A stretch of DNA of 7,185 nt from Cellvibrionales bacterium UBA7375 (GTDB taxonomy: Bacteria; Pseudomonadota; Gammaproteobacteria; Pseudomonadales; Porticoccaceae), in the NCBI GenBank assembly GCA_002469845.1, contig DKNZ01000087.1, positions 1-7,185 on the forward strand. The letters run 5' to 3'. Shown in pieces: positions 1-5,763 of the stretch. Within the stretch, counting starts at the first letter, position 1. Every line of letters begins with the position of its first letter. Both the position numbers and the translations under genes were made by a program. The notes under the pieces are model-generated. The model searched no databases. It saw nothing but the letters and a program-made list of their open reading frames with translations, and had not been told where the DNA came from.

Positions 1-1
1 G

Positions 2-133
2 CTATGGGGACGCAACTTGACTAATCATCAGTCATTGCTTTCAGCATTCCCAACTACTGCTGCACCAGGAAGTTTTGGTGGGTACCCTAATGCACCACGT
101 ACTTATGGTTTAACTCTTCGATCGAACTTTTAA
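2..133 (+). CDS. TonB-dependent receptor, C-terminal end (partial)
   Basis: Only the last 43 codons are present; the frame is open from the window edge to a TAA at 131-133. The translation begins L-W-G-R-N-L-T-N and ends T-Y-G-L-T-L-R-S-N-F. A 'W-G-R-N-L-T-N' turn near the end, followed by a Tyr/Gly-rich segment and a final beta strand closing with Phe, is typical of the last strands of TonB-dependent receptor barrels; the terminal aromatic residue is the recognition signal for outer-membrane assembly by the BAM complex. Such proteins take up siderophores, vitamins or glycans with energy from TonB/ExbB/ExbD. The substrate cannot be told from this fragment. A strong terminator follows at once, so it is a separate transcription unit from hslV. 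Another outer-membrane beta-barrel is possible but less likely. Confidence 0.8.
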   Translation, partial: LWGRNLTNHQSLLSAFPTTAAPGSFGGYPNAPRTYGLTLRSNF

Positions 134-156
134 TTTTAAATATTAGCTGTAGCATT

Positions 157-188
157 AAAAAGGACGGGCATTTCCCGTCCTTTTTTTT
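157..188 (+). terminator. Rho-independent terminator after the receptor gene
   Basis: A perfect 7-bp GC-rich stem, GGACGGG (162-168) with CCCGTCC (174-180), encloses a 5-nt loop. It is flanked by five A residues (157-161) and followed by eight T residues (181-188), so the stem can extend with A-U pairs. A second run of eight T (193-200) follows. It lies 24 bp after the receptor stop and before the hslV promoter, so it insulates hslVU from the upstream gene. Confidence 0.92.
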
Positions 189-220
189 GATCTTTTTTTT
201 GTACGCTTAACATAAAAAAC

Positions 221-249
221 ATTGAATTTTTAGCAATCGCCCCCATCTA
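221..249 (+). promoter_or_regulatory. Heat-shock (sigma-32-like) promoter of hslVU
   Basis: The string CCCCATCTA at 241-249 matches the unusual C-rich -10 element of RpoH (sigma-32) promoters. A TTGAAT at 222-227 fits the matching -35 element (consensus around CTTGAAA) with a 13-bp spacer, inside the normal RpoH range. Transcription would start at about 253-257, giving a short leader of roughly 20-25 nt before the hslV ATG. In E. coli hslVU is a classic sigma-32 operon, so element, spacing and context agree. The -35 lacks the leading C and the last A of the consensus. Confidence 0.75.
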
Positions 250-277
250 ATTATTTAATCCAAAGAGGTAATTAAAA

Positions 278-823
278 ATGGAGCAATATCGAGGAACCAC
301 AATTCTGTCTGTCCGTCGCAATGGCAAAGTGGTTATTGGCGGTGATGGTCAGGTGAGTCTGGGCAACACCGTGATGAAAGGCAATGCCCGCAAAGTACGC
401 CGCCTTTATAACGGCAAGGTTATCGCAGGATTTGCTGGTGGTACAGCAGACGCATTTACGTTATTTGAGCGTTTTGAAGCCAAACTTGAAATGCATCAGG
501 GTCAGTTAATCCGCGCGGCAGTAGAGCTGGCTAAGGATTGGCGCACTGATCGTATGTTGCGCAAATTAGAGGCTCTGTTAGCGGTGGCTGATAGCGAGGC
601 ATCGTTAATTATTACCGGTAATGGTGATGTGATACAGCCAGAAGATGATTTAATTGCTATTGGCTCCGGTGGACCCTTTGCCCAATCTGCCGCTAAGGCG
701 CTGTTGGACAATACTAAGATGGATGCGCGCTCCATTGTTGAGCAGGGTCTTAGTATTGCCGGCGATATTTGTATTTATACCAACCACAATCGCACCATTG
801 AAGAATTAGACTGTAAAAAATAG
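278..823 (+). CDS. hslV: ATP-dependent protease HslVU, peptidase subunit HslV
   Basis: HslV is the proteasome-like threonine peptidase that stacks as two hexameric rings capped by HslU and degrades misfolded or regulatory proteins in the cytoplasm. The 181-residue product matches the family along its length: the T-T-I-L-S-V-R-R start of the mature enzyme, GDGQVSLGN (22-30), KVRRLY (39-44), the FAGGTADAF segment (51-59), WRTDRMLRKLEA (88-99), GSGG (129-132) and GDICIYTNH (162-170). The catalytic Thr is residue 7, Asp23 and Lys39 correspond to mature Asp17 and Lys33, and Gly162, Cys165 and Thr168 match the sodium site. The ATG is preceded by AAGAGGT (263-269) at good spacing. Six residues, M-E-Q-Y-R-G, precede the catalytic Thr, whereas E. 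coli HslV has only Met; the propeptide must be removed for activity. hslU starts 11 bp downstream. Confidence 0.98.
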   Translation: MEQYRGTTILSVRRNGKVVIGGDGQVSLGNTVMKGNARKVRRLYNGKVIAGFAGGTADAFTLFERFEAKLEMHQGQLIRAAVELAKDWRTDRMLRKLEALLAVADSEASLIITGNGDVIQPEDDLIAIGSGGPFAQSAAKALLDNTKMDARSIVEQGLSIAGDICIYTNHNRTIEELDCKK

Positions 824-834
824 AAGGTTTTAGT

Positions 835-2163
835 ATGTCTCAAATGACTCCAAGAGAAATTGTTCATGAGCTCAACCGCCATATTATTGGTCAGGATGAT
901 GCAAAACGTGCCGTAGCTATCGCCTTGCGCAACCGTTGGCGTCGATCGCAACTAGACACAGAAATGCGCAATGAAGTCACCCCTAAGAATATTCTAATGA
1001 TTGGGCCAACCGGGGTGGGTAAAACTGAAATTGCCCGCCGCTTAGCCCGCCTTGCCAATGCGCCTTTTGTCAAAGTTGAAGCCTCCAAATTTACTGAGGT
1101 AGGCTATGTAGGAAAAGATGTTGAGTCCATTATTCGCGACTTAGTTGAAACGGCGGTTAAACAACGTCGAGAACAGGAGATCACCAAGGTAGAGCAGCGC
1201 GCTATAGATGCCGCTGAAGAGCGTATTTTGGATGCTCTGCTTACGCCAGCCCGTGGCTCTGACGCTGAAGAAGAGAGAGACTCAACTACGCGCCAAGTAT
1301 TTCGTAAAAAACTACGAGAGGGCTCTTTGGATGATAAAGAAATTGAAATAGAGCTCAGTCAAATAACCGCAGGGGTTGAGATTATGGCGCCCCCAGGTAT
1401 GGAAGAGATGACCTCTCAGCTGCAAAATATGTTTAGCAATATGAATAAGGGCGAAAAGGCGACTCGCAAAATTACTGTTGCTGACGCCATGAAACAGCTG
1501 AAAGATGTGGAAGCCTCTAAGTTAATTAACGAAGAAGAAATTAAAGCCAGTGCGGTTGAAGCCGCCGAGCAAAACGGGATTGTTTTTCTTGATGAAATCG
1601 ATAAGGTCTGTCGTCGCGGTGAGGCCGGTGGTGCCGATGTGTCGCGCGAGGGTGTTCAGCGCGACCTATTGCCTCTTATTGAAGGCAGCACGGTTTCGAC
1701 CAAATACGGCATGATCAAAACCGATCATATTTTATTTATTGCCTCTGGCGCTTTTCATCTTTCAAAGCCCTCTGATTTAATTCCAGAACTTCAGGGTCGA
1801 TTTCCTATTCGTGTGGAGCTTAACTCACTGGTGGTCGATGATCTTGAACGCATTCTTACAGAACCTAAGGCTTCATTAACCAAACAATACTGTGCCTTGC
1901 TGGATACCGAAAATCTTAGCGTTAATTTTAAAGATGACGGTGTAAGGCGCATTGCCGAGTTAGCGTTTGAAGTTAACGAAAGTACCGAAAATATTGGTGC
2001 CCGTCGATTACACACTATTTTGGAGCGCTTGCTAGAAGAGATTTCTTTTGAAGCCTCTGATTTGGGTGCTAAAGAAGAAACTATTGTTATCGATAAAGCT
2101 TTTGTCGATCAACACCTAAGCGAATTAGCGCAGAATGAGGATCTTTCGCGCTTTATTCTTTAA
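835..2163 (+). CDS. hslU: ATP-dependent protease HslVU, ATPase/unfoldase subunit HslU
   Basis: HslU is the AAA+ (Clp/Hsp100) hexameric unfoldase that recognises substrates, unfolds them and feeds them into HslV. At 442 residues it matches the usual length (443 in E. coli). Visible landmarks are the N-terminal H-I-I-G-Q box (16-20), Walker A GPTGVGKT (57-64), the pore loop GYVG (90-93) that grips substrate, the charged intermediate (I) domain at roughly 110-240 containing the conserved segment EIMAPPGMEEMTSQLQ (182-197), Walker B IVFLDEID (249-256), sensor 1 around ASGAF (303-307), the arginine-finger region GRFPIR (321-326) and sensor 2 GARRL (388-392). The C-terminus ends in S-R-F-I-L, the tail that docks in HslV and switches on the peptidase. 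GAAGG (823-827) overlaps the end of the hslV stop codon and sets the ATG. It is co-transcribed with hslV from the heat-shock promoter. Confidence 0.98.
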   Translation: MSQMTPREIVHELNRHIIGQDDAKRAVAIALRNRWRRSQLDTEMRNEVTPKNILMIGPTGVGKTEIARRLARLANAPFVKVEASKFTEVGYVGKDVESIIRDLVETAVKQRREQEITKVEQRAIDAAEERILDALLTPARGSDAEEERDSTTRQVFRKKLREGSLDDKEIEIELSQITAGVEIMAPPGMEEMTSQLQNMFSNMNKGEKATRKITVADAMKQLKDVEASKLINEEEIKASAVEAAEQNGIVFLDEIDKVCRRGEAGGADVSREGVQRDLLPLIEGSTVSTKYGMIKTDHILFIASGAFHLSKPSDLIPELQGRFPIRVELNSLVVDDLERILTEPKASLTKQYCALLDTENLSVNFKDDGVRRIAELAFEVNESTENIGARRLHTILERLLEEISFEASDLGAKEETIVIDKAFVDQHLSELAQNEDLSRFIL

Positions 2164-2175
2164 AGACGTTAGATA

Positions 2176-2553
2176 ATGTCCACGCCAACAAAAGTTGTAG
2201 TTGTCGAATCAAAGGATTGCCTTTTGATTGCTTACTCTGATGGGCAGGAATACAACCTGCCCGCTGAATTTCTGCGCGTGTATTCGCCAAGTGCCGAAGT
2301 TCGGGGTCATGGCGAAGGTAACGAAACTCTGCAATTTGGCAAACGCGAGGTAAAAATTTCTTCACTGGAGCAAGCGGGAAACTATGCGCTGCAAATTGTG
2401 TTTAACGATGGTCATGACTCTGGTATTTACAGCTGGGAATATCTTCAGCAATTAGCTGAAAATTATGACGAAAAATGGGCGAGATACCTTGAAGAAATCC
2501 ACAATGCTGGACTCAGTCGCGACCAAGATGCCCAAGTTATTAAACTTATGTAA
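2176..2553 (+). CDS. DUF971 (gamma-butyrobetaine hydroxylase-like N-terminal domain) protein
   Basis: This 125-residue protein is a stand-alone copy of the DUF971/GBBH-like N-terminal domain. Its signatures are the block FLRVYSPSAEVRGHG (32-46), GK (56-57), GNYAL (68-72), and the segment F-N-D-G-H-D-S-G-I-Y-S-W (76-87) followed by the helix W-E-Y-L-x-x-L (87-93). There is no signal peptide or membrane segment, so it should be cytoplasmic. It contains a single Cys (15), so the Cys/His zinc site of the eukaryotic butyrobetaine hydroxylase N-domain is not conserved. The molecular function is unknown; the same domain is fused to the Fe-S carrier HCF101 in plants, which hints at an Fe-S-related role, but this is inference. 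The gene follows hslU by 12 bp with a poor ribosome site, so translation probably depends on the hslVU message. A DUF971 gene right after hslU is common in Gammaproteobacteria. Confidence 0.9.
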   Translation: MSTPTKVVVVESKDCLLIAYSDGQEYNLPAEFLRVYSPSAEVRGHGEGNETLQFGKREVKISSLEQAGNYALQIVFNDGHDSGIYSWEYLQQLAENYDEKWARYLEEIHNAGLSRDQDAQVIKLM

Positions 2554-2615
2554 CCAATAGTTAAACCCTTCTTCTTAATTGTTTGCGTATCTATAGACTC
2601 GGTTACCCTATTGGC

Positions 2616-2643
2616 TTAACTCTCGCTACAATAGGGCTACAAT
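2616..2643 (+). promoter_or_regulatory. Candidate sigma-70 promoter for ubiE-ubiJ-ubiB
   Basis: TTAACT (2616-2621, 4 of 6 matches to TTGACA) is followed after 16 bp by TACAAT (2638-2643, 5 of 6 matches to TATAAT). The -10 hexamer lies inside the second unit of the 11-bp tandem repeat. Another TACAAT sits one unit upstream (2627-2632) with a weaker TTACCC (2603-2608) 18 bp before it, so the exact promoter is uncertain. The 142-bp gap and the absence of a visible terminator after the DUF971 gene mean read-through from hslVU is also possible. Confidence 0.4.
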
Positions 2644-2679
2644 AGTGCTAAAACAGCGCCACAATAGCGCTCCAATTTA
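2625..2679 (+). repeat. Five tandem 11-bp repeats, consensus GCTACAATAGN
   Basis: Units start at 2625, 2636, 2647, 2658 and 2669, exactly 11 bp apart: GCTACAATAGG, GCTACAATAGT, GCTAAAACAGC, GCCACAATAGC and GCTCCAATTTA. The first two agree at 10 of 10 core positions, the others diverge by one to three or four. Each starts with G-C. The array ends 16 bp before the ubiE ATG. Eleven bp is about one helical turn, so every unit presents the same face of the DNA. Units one and two contain the -10-like TACAAT. An imperfect by-product is a 5-bp hairpin, AGCGC (2655-2659) with GCGCT (2667-2671). Confidence 0.85.
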
Positions 2680-2695
2680 ATGGAAACTACGGAAC

Positions 2696-3442
2696 ATGTC
2701 TGAAAAAACCACTGATTTTGGATACAAACAAGTTAATGTAGAAGAAAAGGCTGGCAAAGTAGCCGAAGTCTTTCATTCTGTAGCTGGCAATTATGATCTG
2801 ATGAATGATCTGATGTCAGGTGGCATTCATCGTGTATGGAAACGTGTCACTATTGAAATGTCAGGGGTTCGTCCGGGCCATCATGTTCTAGATATAGCGG
2901 GCGGCACCGGTGACTTAGCCGCCAAATTTTCGCGTATTGTTGGGCCTGAGGGTACGGTAGTTTTGGCCGATATCAATGACTCTATGCTCAAAGTGGGGCG
3001 AGACAGATTGGTTGATCGAGGCATTACTGACAATGTGCGCTTTTCCCAAGCTGATGCCCAGCATCTGCCCTTTCCTGATAATACCTTTGATGTGATTACC
3101 ATTGCTTTTGGCTTAAGAAATGTCACTGATAAAGATATGGCATTGCGCTCTATGCTGAGAGTATTGAAGCCAGGTGGCAAACTACTCGTTCTTGAGTTCT
3201 CAAAACCACCTAATCCACTATTATCAAAAATTTATGATGGCTATTCGTTTAATGTATTGCCAAGGCTGGGTAAGTTATTTGCTAATGATGCTAATAGTTA
3301 TCAATATTTAGCTGAATCTATTCGCATGCACCCCAATCAAGAAACGTTATTGCAAATGATGGATAAAGCCGGCTTTGAAAATACCGATTATCACAATATG
3401 ACCGGTGGTATTGTCGCTCTGCATCGCGGAGTAAAGCCTTAG
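2696..3442 (+). CDS. ubiE: Ubiquinone/menaquinone biosynthesis C-methyltransferase UbiE
   Basis: UbiE is the SAM-dependent C-methyltransferase that methylates the benzoquinol ring in ubiquinone synthesis (DDMQH2 to DMQH2) and demethylmenaquinol in organisms that make menaquinone. The 248-residue length fits the family (251 in E. coli). The class I fold is clear: motif I VLDIAGGTGDL (64-74) binds SAM, acidic D92 in A-D-I-N caps the ribose, then ADAQHLPFP (119-127), AFGLRN (137-142), RVLKPGG (155-161) and LEFSKP (166-171). The family signature Y-L-A-E-S-I-R-M-H-P (204-213) and the C-terminal NMTGGIVALHRG (234-245) complete it. An in-frame TAA at 2678 leaves 2696 as the first usable ATG, although no good Shine-Dalgarno is present; the nearest purines (ACGGA, 2689-2693) are too close. 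It leads the ubiE-ubiJ-ubiB unit, and its stop overlaps the ubiJ start. Confidence 0.97.
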   Translation: MSEKTTDFGYKQVNVEEKAGKVAEVFHSVAGNYDLMNDLMSGGIHRVWKRVTIEMSGVRPGHHVLDIAGGTGDLAAKFSRIVGPEGTVVLADINDSMLKVGRDRLVDRGITDNVRFSQADAQHLPFPDNTFDVITIAFGLRNVTDKDMALRSMLRVLKPGGKLLVLEFSKPPNPLLSKIYDGYSFNVLPRLGKLFANDANSYQYLAESIRMHPNQETLLQMMDKAGFENTDYHNMTGGIVALHRGVKP

Positions 3443-4086
3443 TGATTGAAGCACTTCGTACAACTGCGATCAATGGCCTTGAGACGGCTATTAATGCTGC
3501 CTTGAAATATGATCCTGGGACATTGCGCGATCTTTCAGAACTTGAGGGTCAGGTGCTGTTAATTGACTGTACTATGCCCAATATGCGCATTGCTATTGAA
3601 TGTCGCCAACAGCAAATCACATTGCACTCTGACTGGGAAGGTGAAGCGGCTGTTACCCTTCAAGGCTCTGTGATGGCAATGGCTAAAATGGCAGTAAATG
3701 CCTCTGATACAAGTTCTTTTTCTGGGTCTGGTGTTCAGCTATCGGGCAATATAGAAACCCTTCACAAGCTCCATAAAATACTGTCAAAATTAAATATAGA
3801 TTGGGATGGCGCAATAGCTGACCTCGTGGGTGATATTCCTGCTCATATGATTGGATCTGCTGTTCGTAAATCAGCAGAAATATCCAGTGAAACCCTGCAA
3901 AGAGCCACCTCAGCCTTGACCGAAGTTGCACAGGAAGAACTGGAAATTATTCCCAGTCAAAATAGCTTTAAACAATTTAAAAAAGATGTGCGTGAAATGG
4001 CATCTGATACCGATCGAATGATGGCTAGATTTACTGCATTGCGTGACAAAATAGATCAAGCAAATGATGGGAAGAATCAATCATGA
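3442..4086 (+). CDS. ubiJ: Ubiquinone biosynthesis accessory factor UbiJ (SCP2 domain)
   Basis: UbiJ (formerly YigP) is a non-enzymatic factor of aerobic ubiquinone synthesis; with UbiK it belongs to the Ubi complex and its SCP2 lipid-binding domain is thought to hold the hydrophobic intermediates. The 214-residue protein has the weakly conserved SCP2-like region at about 15-125, including C-M-type strand residues near 43-55, the D-W-E-G-E-A segment (64-69) and the S-G-N-I-E turn (101-105). The helical C-terminal part (about 175-208, charged with heptad-like spacing) fits the coiled coil reported to pair with UbiK. Sequence similarity is low, as is usual for UbiJ, so much of the call rests on position between ubiE and ubiB. 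The GTG start shares one base with the ubiE TAG; GGAG (3428-3431) lies 10 nt upstream. The stop overlaps the ubiB start as ATGA. Confidence 0.9.
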   Translation: MIEALRTTAINGLETAINAALKYDPGTLRDLSELEGQVLLIDCTMPNMRIAIECRQQQITLHSDWEGEAAVTLQGSVMAMAKMAVNASDTSSFSGSGVQLSGNIETLHKLHKILSKLNIDWDGAIADLVGDIPAHMIGSAVRKSAEISSETLQRATSALTEVAQEELEIIPSQNSFKQFKKDVREMASDTDRMMARFTALRDKIDQANDGKNQS

Positions 4087-5687
4087 GCTCGTTAAGCCGC
4101 CTTGCGAAAATTTACTATGTTGTCGGTAAATATCGACTCGATAATCTAATCGACAAAAGCCGTCTACCTCTAAGCATTCGCATTGCCCTTGCGCCCACTA
4201 AACTTATTCGCCAAAGCAAGCTGTCTCGTGGCGAGCGTTTGCGTCGTGCACTTGAAGAATTAGGTCCTATTTTTATCAAATTTGGTCAGCTGCTTTCAAC
4301 CCGACCCGATCTTGTAGCACCAGATATCTGCGCTGAAATTAAGCATCTACAGGACAATGTAGCGCCCTTTTCATCGGAGATATTTACCGCCAGCGTTGAA
4401 ACGGCACTGGAAGGTAAAGTTGAAGATATTTTCGCTGAATTCGATAAAACACCACTGGCCACAGCGTCCATTGCACAGGTGCATAAGGCGAGCTTAAAAG
4501 ACGGTACAGAGGTGGTAGTTAAGTCCATAAGGCCCAATATCGAAAAAACCATTAGCCGTGATATAGCGCTGCTTTTTACCATCGCTAAATTGATCGCTAA
4601 ACACAGCATTGATGGCCCAAGACTAAAGCCTGTCGAGGTGGTTGAAGATTACGAAAAAGTGATTTTTGGTGAGTTAAACCTGCAATCAGAGGGCGCTAAT
4701 GCGTCACTTTTAAAGCATAACTTTGAACATTCCCCGCTATTACATGTACCACAAATACATTGGCCCTACTCTAATCAAAATGTGCTGGTTATGGAGCGTA
4801 TTAGCGCTATACCAGTGACCAATATCGATGATTTGAAAGCAGCGGGAGTCAACTTCAAGAACCTTGCTGAGCGTGGTGTCGAAATATTTTTTACTCAGGT
4901 TTTCGAACACAACTTTTTTCATGCTGATATGCATCCGGGCAATATCTTCGTAGATGTTAAAAACCCAGAAAACCCACGTTATATCGCCATCGATTGCGCC
5001 ATTATGGGGTCATTAACCCGCGAAGATCAGTTCTATATGGCGCGTAATTTAATGGCCATATTTAAACGTGATTACACACAGGTAGCCGAATTACATGTGC
5101 GCTCGGGTTGGGTGCCCAAGGATACCTCTATAGCAGAATTTACAACAGCCATTCGCTCGGTATGCGAACCTATTTTTGAAAGGCCACTAGGAGAGATTTC
5201 TCTGGGGCATATGTTGGTGAGCCTATTTAGTACCGCACGCCAATTTAATATGGAAGTTCAGCCCTCTTTGGTGTTATTGCAAAAAACCCTGCTTAATATC
5301 GAAGGTCTAGGTCGACAGTTGTATCCAGAATTAGATCTTTGGGCCACGGCGCAACCCTACTTAGAAAAATGGCTTAAAGACCGCTATTCACCCAAAGCCA
5401 TTATCAAACAACTCAAAAATGATCTGCCTGATCTACTAGAAAAACTTCCACAGGTGCCACCCATGATTTTTCAAGCATTGGAAAATCTTCAAGTACCGGC
5501 ATCTGAGCAACCAGATGTGAAAGCTAGGGCGCACTCAAAACCCAAATTATTAGCCTCGACGGGGGCTGTTATTGCTGGTCTTGGTTTAGGCCTATTGGCA
5601 ACAGAGTGGATGCCAATGGCAGGATCGATGCTTGTAATAGGATCAGTTATTACTGCAAGCGGCATATTGTTGATGTTATTTCGATAG
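4083..5687 (+). CDS. ubiB: Ubiquinone biosynthesis atypical kinase/ATPase UbiB
   Basis: UbiB belongs to the ABC1/ADCK/COQ8 family of atypical kinase-like ATPases, which support ubiquinone synthesis at the inner membrane, probably by making lipid intermediates accessible to the Ubi complex rather than by phosphorylating proteins. The 534 residues show the family hallmark KxGQ (K66-F-G-Q69) within the LGPIFIKFGQLLSTRPDL segment (60-77), the A-rich-loop region PLATASIAQVH (124-134), an ATP-site Lys (K147), the ExD-like E197-L-N, the catalytic loop HADMHPGN (280-287, Asp282 and Asn287), the metal-binding D304-C-A, and EVQPSLVLLQKTLLNIEGLGRQL across 391-413. Two hydrophobic helices at about 489-508 and 512-533 anchor the C-terminus. 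D-C-A replaces the more usual D-C-G of the DFG-like motif. The ATG overlaps ubiJ by 4 bp with GGGAAG (4069-4074) upstream. No convincing terminator follows. Confidence 0.97.
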   Translation: MSSLSRLAKIYYVVGKYRLDNLIDKSRLPLSIRIALAPTKLIRQSKLSRGERLRRALEELGPIFIKFGQLLSTRPDLVAPDICAEIKHLQDNVAPFSSEIFTASVETALEGKVEDIFAEFDKTPLATASIAQVHKASLKDGTEVVVKSIRPNIEKTISRDIALLFTIAKLIAKHSIDGPRLKPVEVVEDYEKVIFGELNLQSEGANASLLKHNFEHSPLLHVPQIHWPYSNQNVLVMERISAIPVTNIDDLKAAGVNFKNLAERGVEIFFTQVFEHNFFHADMHPGNIFVDVKNPENPRYIAIDCAIMGSLTREDQFYMARNLMAIFKRDYTQVAELHVRSGWVPKDTSIAEFTTAIRSVCEPIFERPLGEISLGHMLVSLFSTARQFNMEVQPSLVLLQKTLLNIEGLGRQLYPELDLWATAQPYLEKWLKDRYSPKAIIKQLKNDLPDLLEKLPQVPPMIFQALENLQVPASEQPDVKARAHSKPKLLASTGAVIAGLGLGLLATEWMPMAGSMLVIGSVITASGILLMLFR

Positions 5688-5696
5688 ACTCATCCC

Positions 5697-5724
5697 TTTA
5701 CATCCGATCTGTGACTGCCATAAT
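5697..5724 (+). promoter_or_regulatory. Sigma-70 promoter for the hisI-hisE-tatABC unit
   Basis: TTTACA (5697-5702, 5 of 6 to consensus) and CATAAT (5719-5724, 5 of 6) are separated by 16 bp, and TG at 5716-5717 gives an extended -10 (TGn before the hexamer). Transcription would start near 5730, about 33 nt before the hisI start. The -10 sits inside a perfect 11-bp palindrome, GCCATAATGGC (5717-5727), that could be an operator. This is the best housekeeping promoter visible in the window and lies in the only gap between ubiB and hisI. Confidence 0.6.
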
Positions 5725-5752
5725 GGCGCAATTAAATAGCAATAATTACTGT

Positions 5753-5757
5753 GGGGA
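5753..5757 (+). promoter_or_regulatory. Ribosome binding site that fixes the TTG start of hisI
   Basis: GGGGA lies 6 nt before TTG at 5764. An in-frame TAA at 5743 closes the frame upstream and no in-frame ATG or GTG lies between it and the conserved start of the protein, so this site supports the rare TTG as the true initiation codon. Confidence 0.7.
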
Positions 5758-5763
5758 CTCAGT

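Noticed and set aside
248..274. TAATTA at 248-253 and 269-274 could pair around the hslV ribosome site as an RNA thermometer.
   Set aside because: The transcription start predicted from the sigma-32 -10 element is at about 253-257, so the first arm would mostly not be transcribed; a 6-bp A-U stem is also very weak.
2655..2671. Hairpin AGCGC/GCGCT as a terminator before ubiE.
   Set aside because: The stem is only 5 bp with no T run after it, and it arises from the tandem repeat itself.
2881..3180. A 99-codon minus-strand open frame opposite ubiE, and similar antisense frames opposite hslV, hslU, ubiJ, ubiB and hisE.
   Set aside because: Each lies wholly or mostly opposite a well-identified gene and its translation shows no family features.
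4671..4679. UbiB ExD motif reads E-L-N, an apparent loss of its Asp.
   Set aside because: From memory, enterobacterial UbiB also has E-L-N here, so this seems normal variation in the family rather than inactivation.
5688..5763. Search for a terminator between ubiB and hisI.
   Set aside because: No GC-rich stem followed by T residues is present; the only symmetric element is the short palindrome over the promoter.
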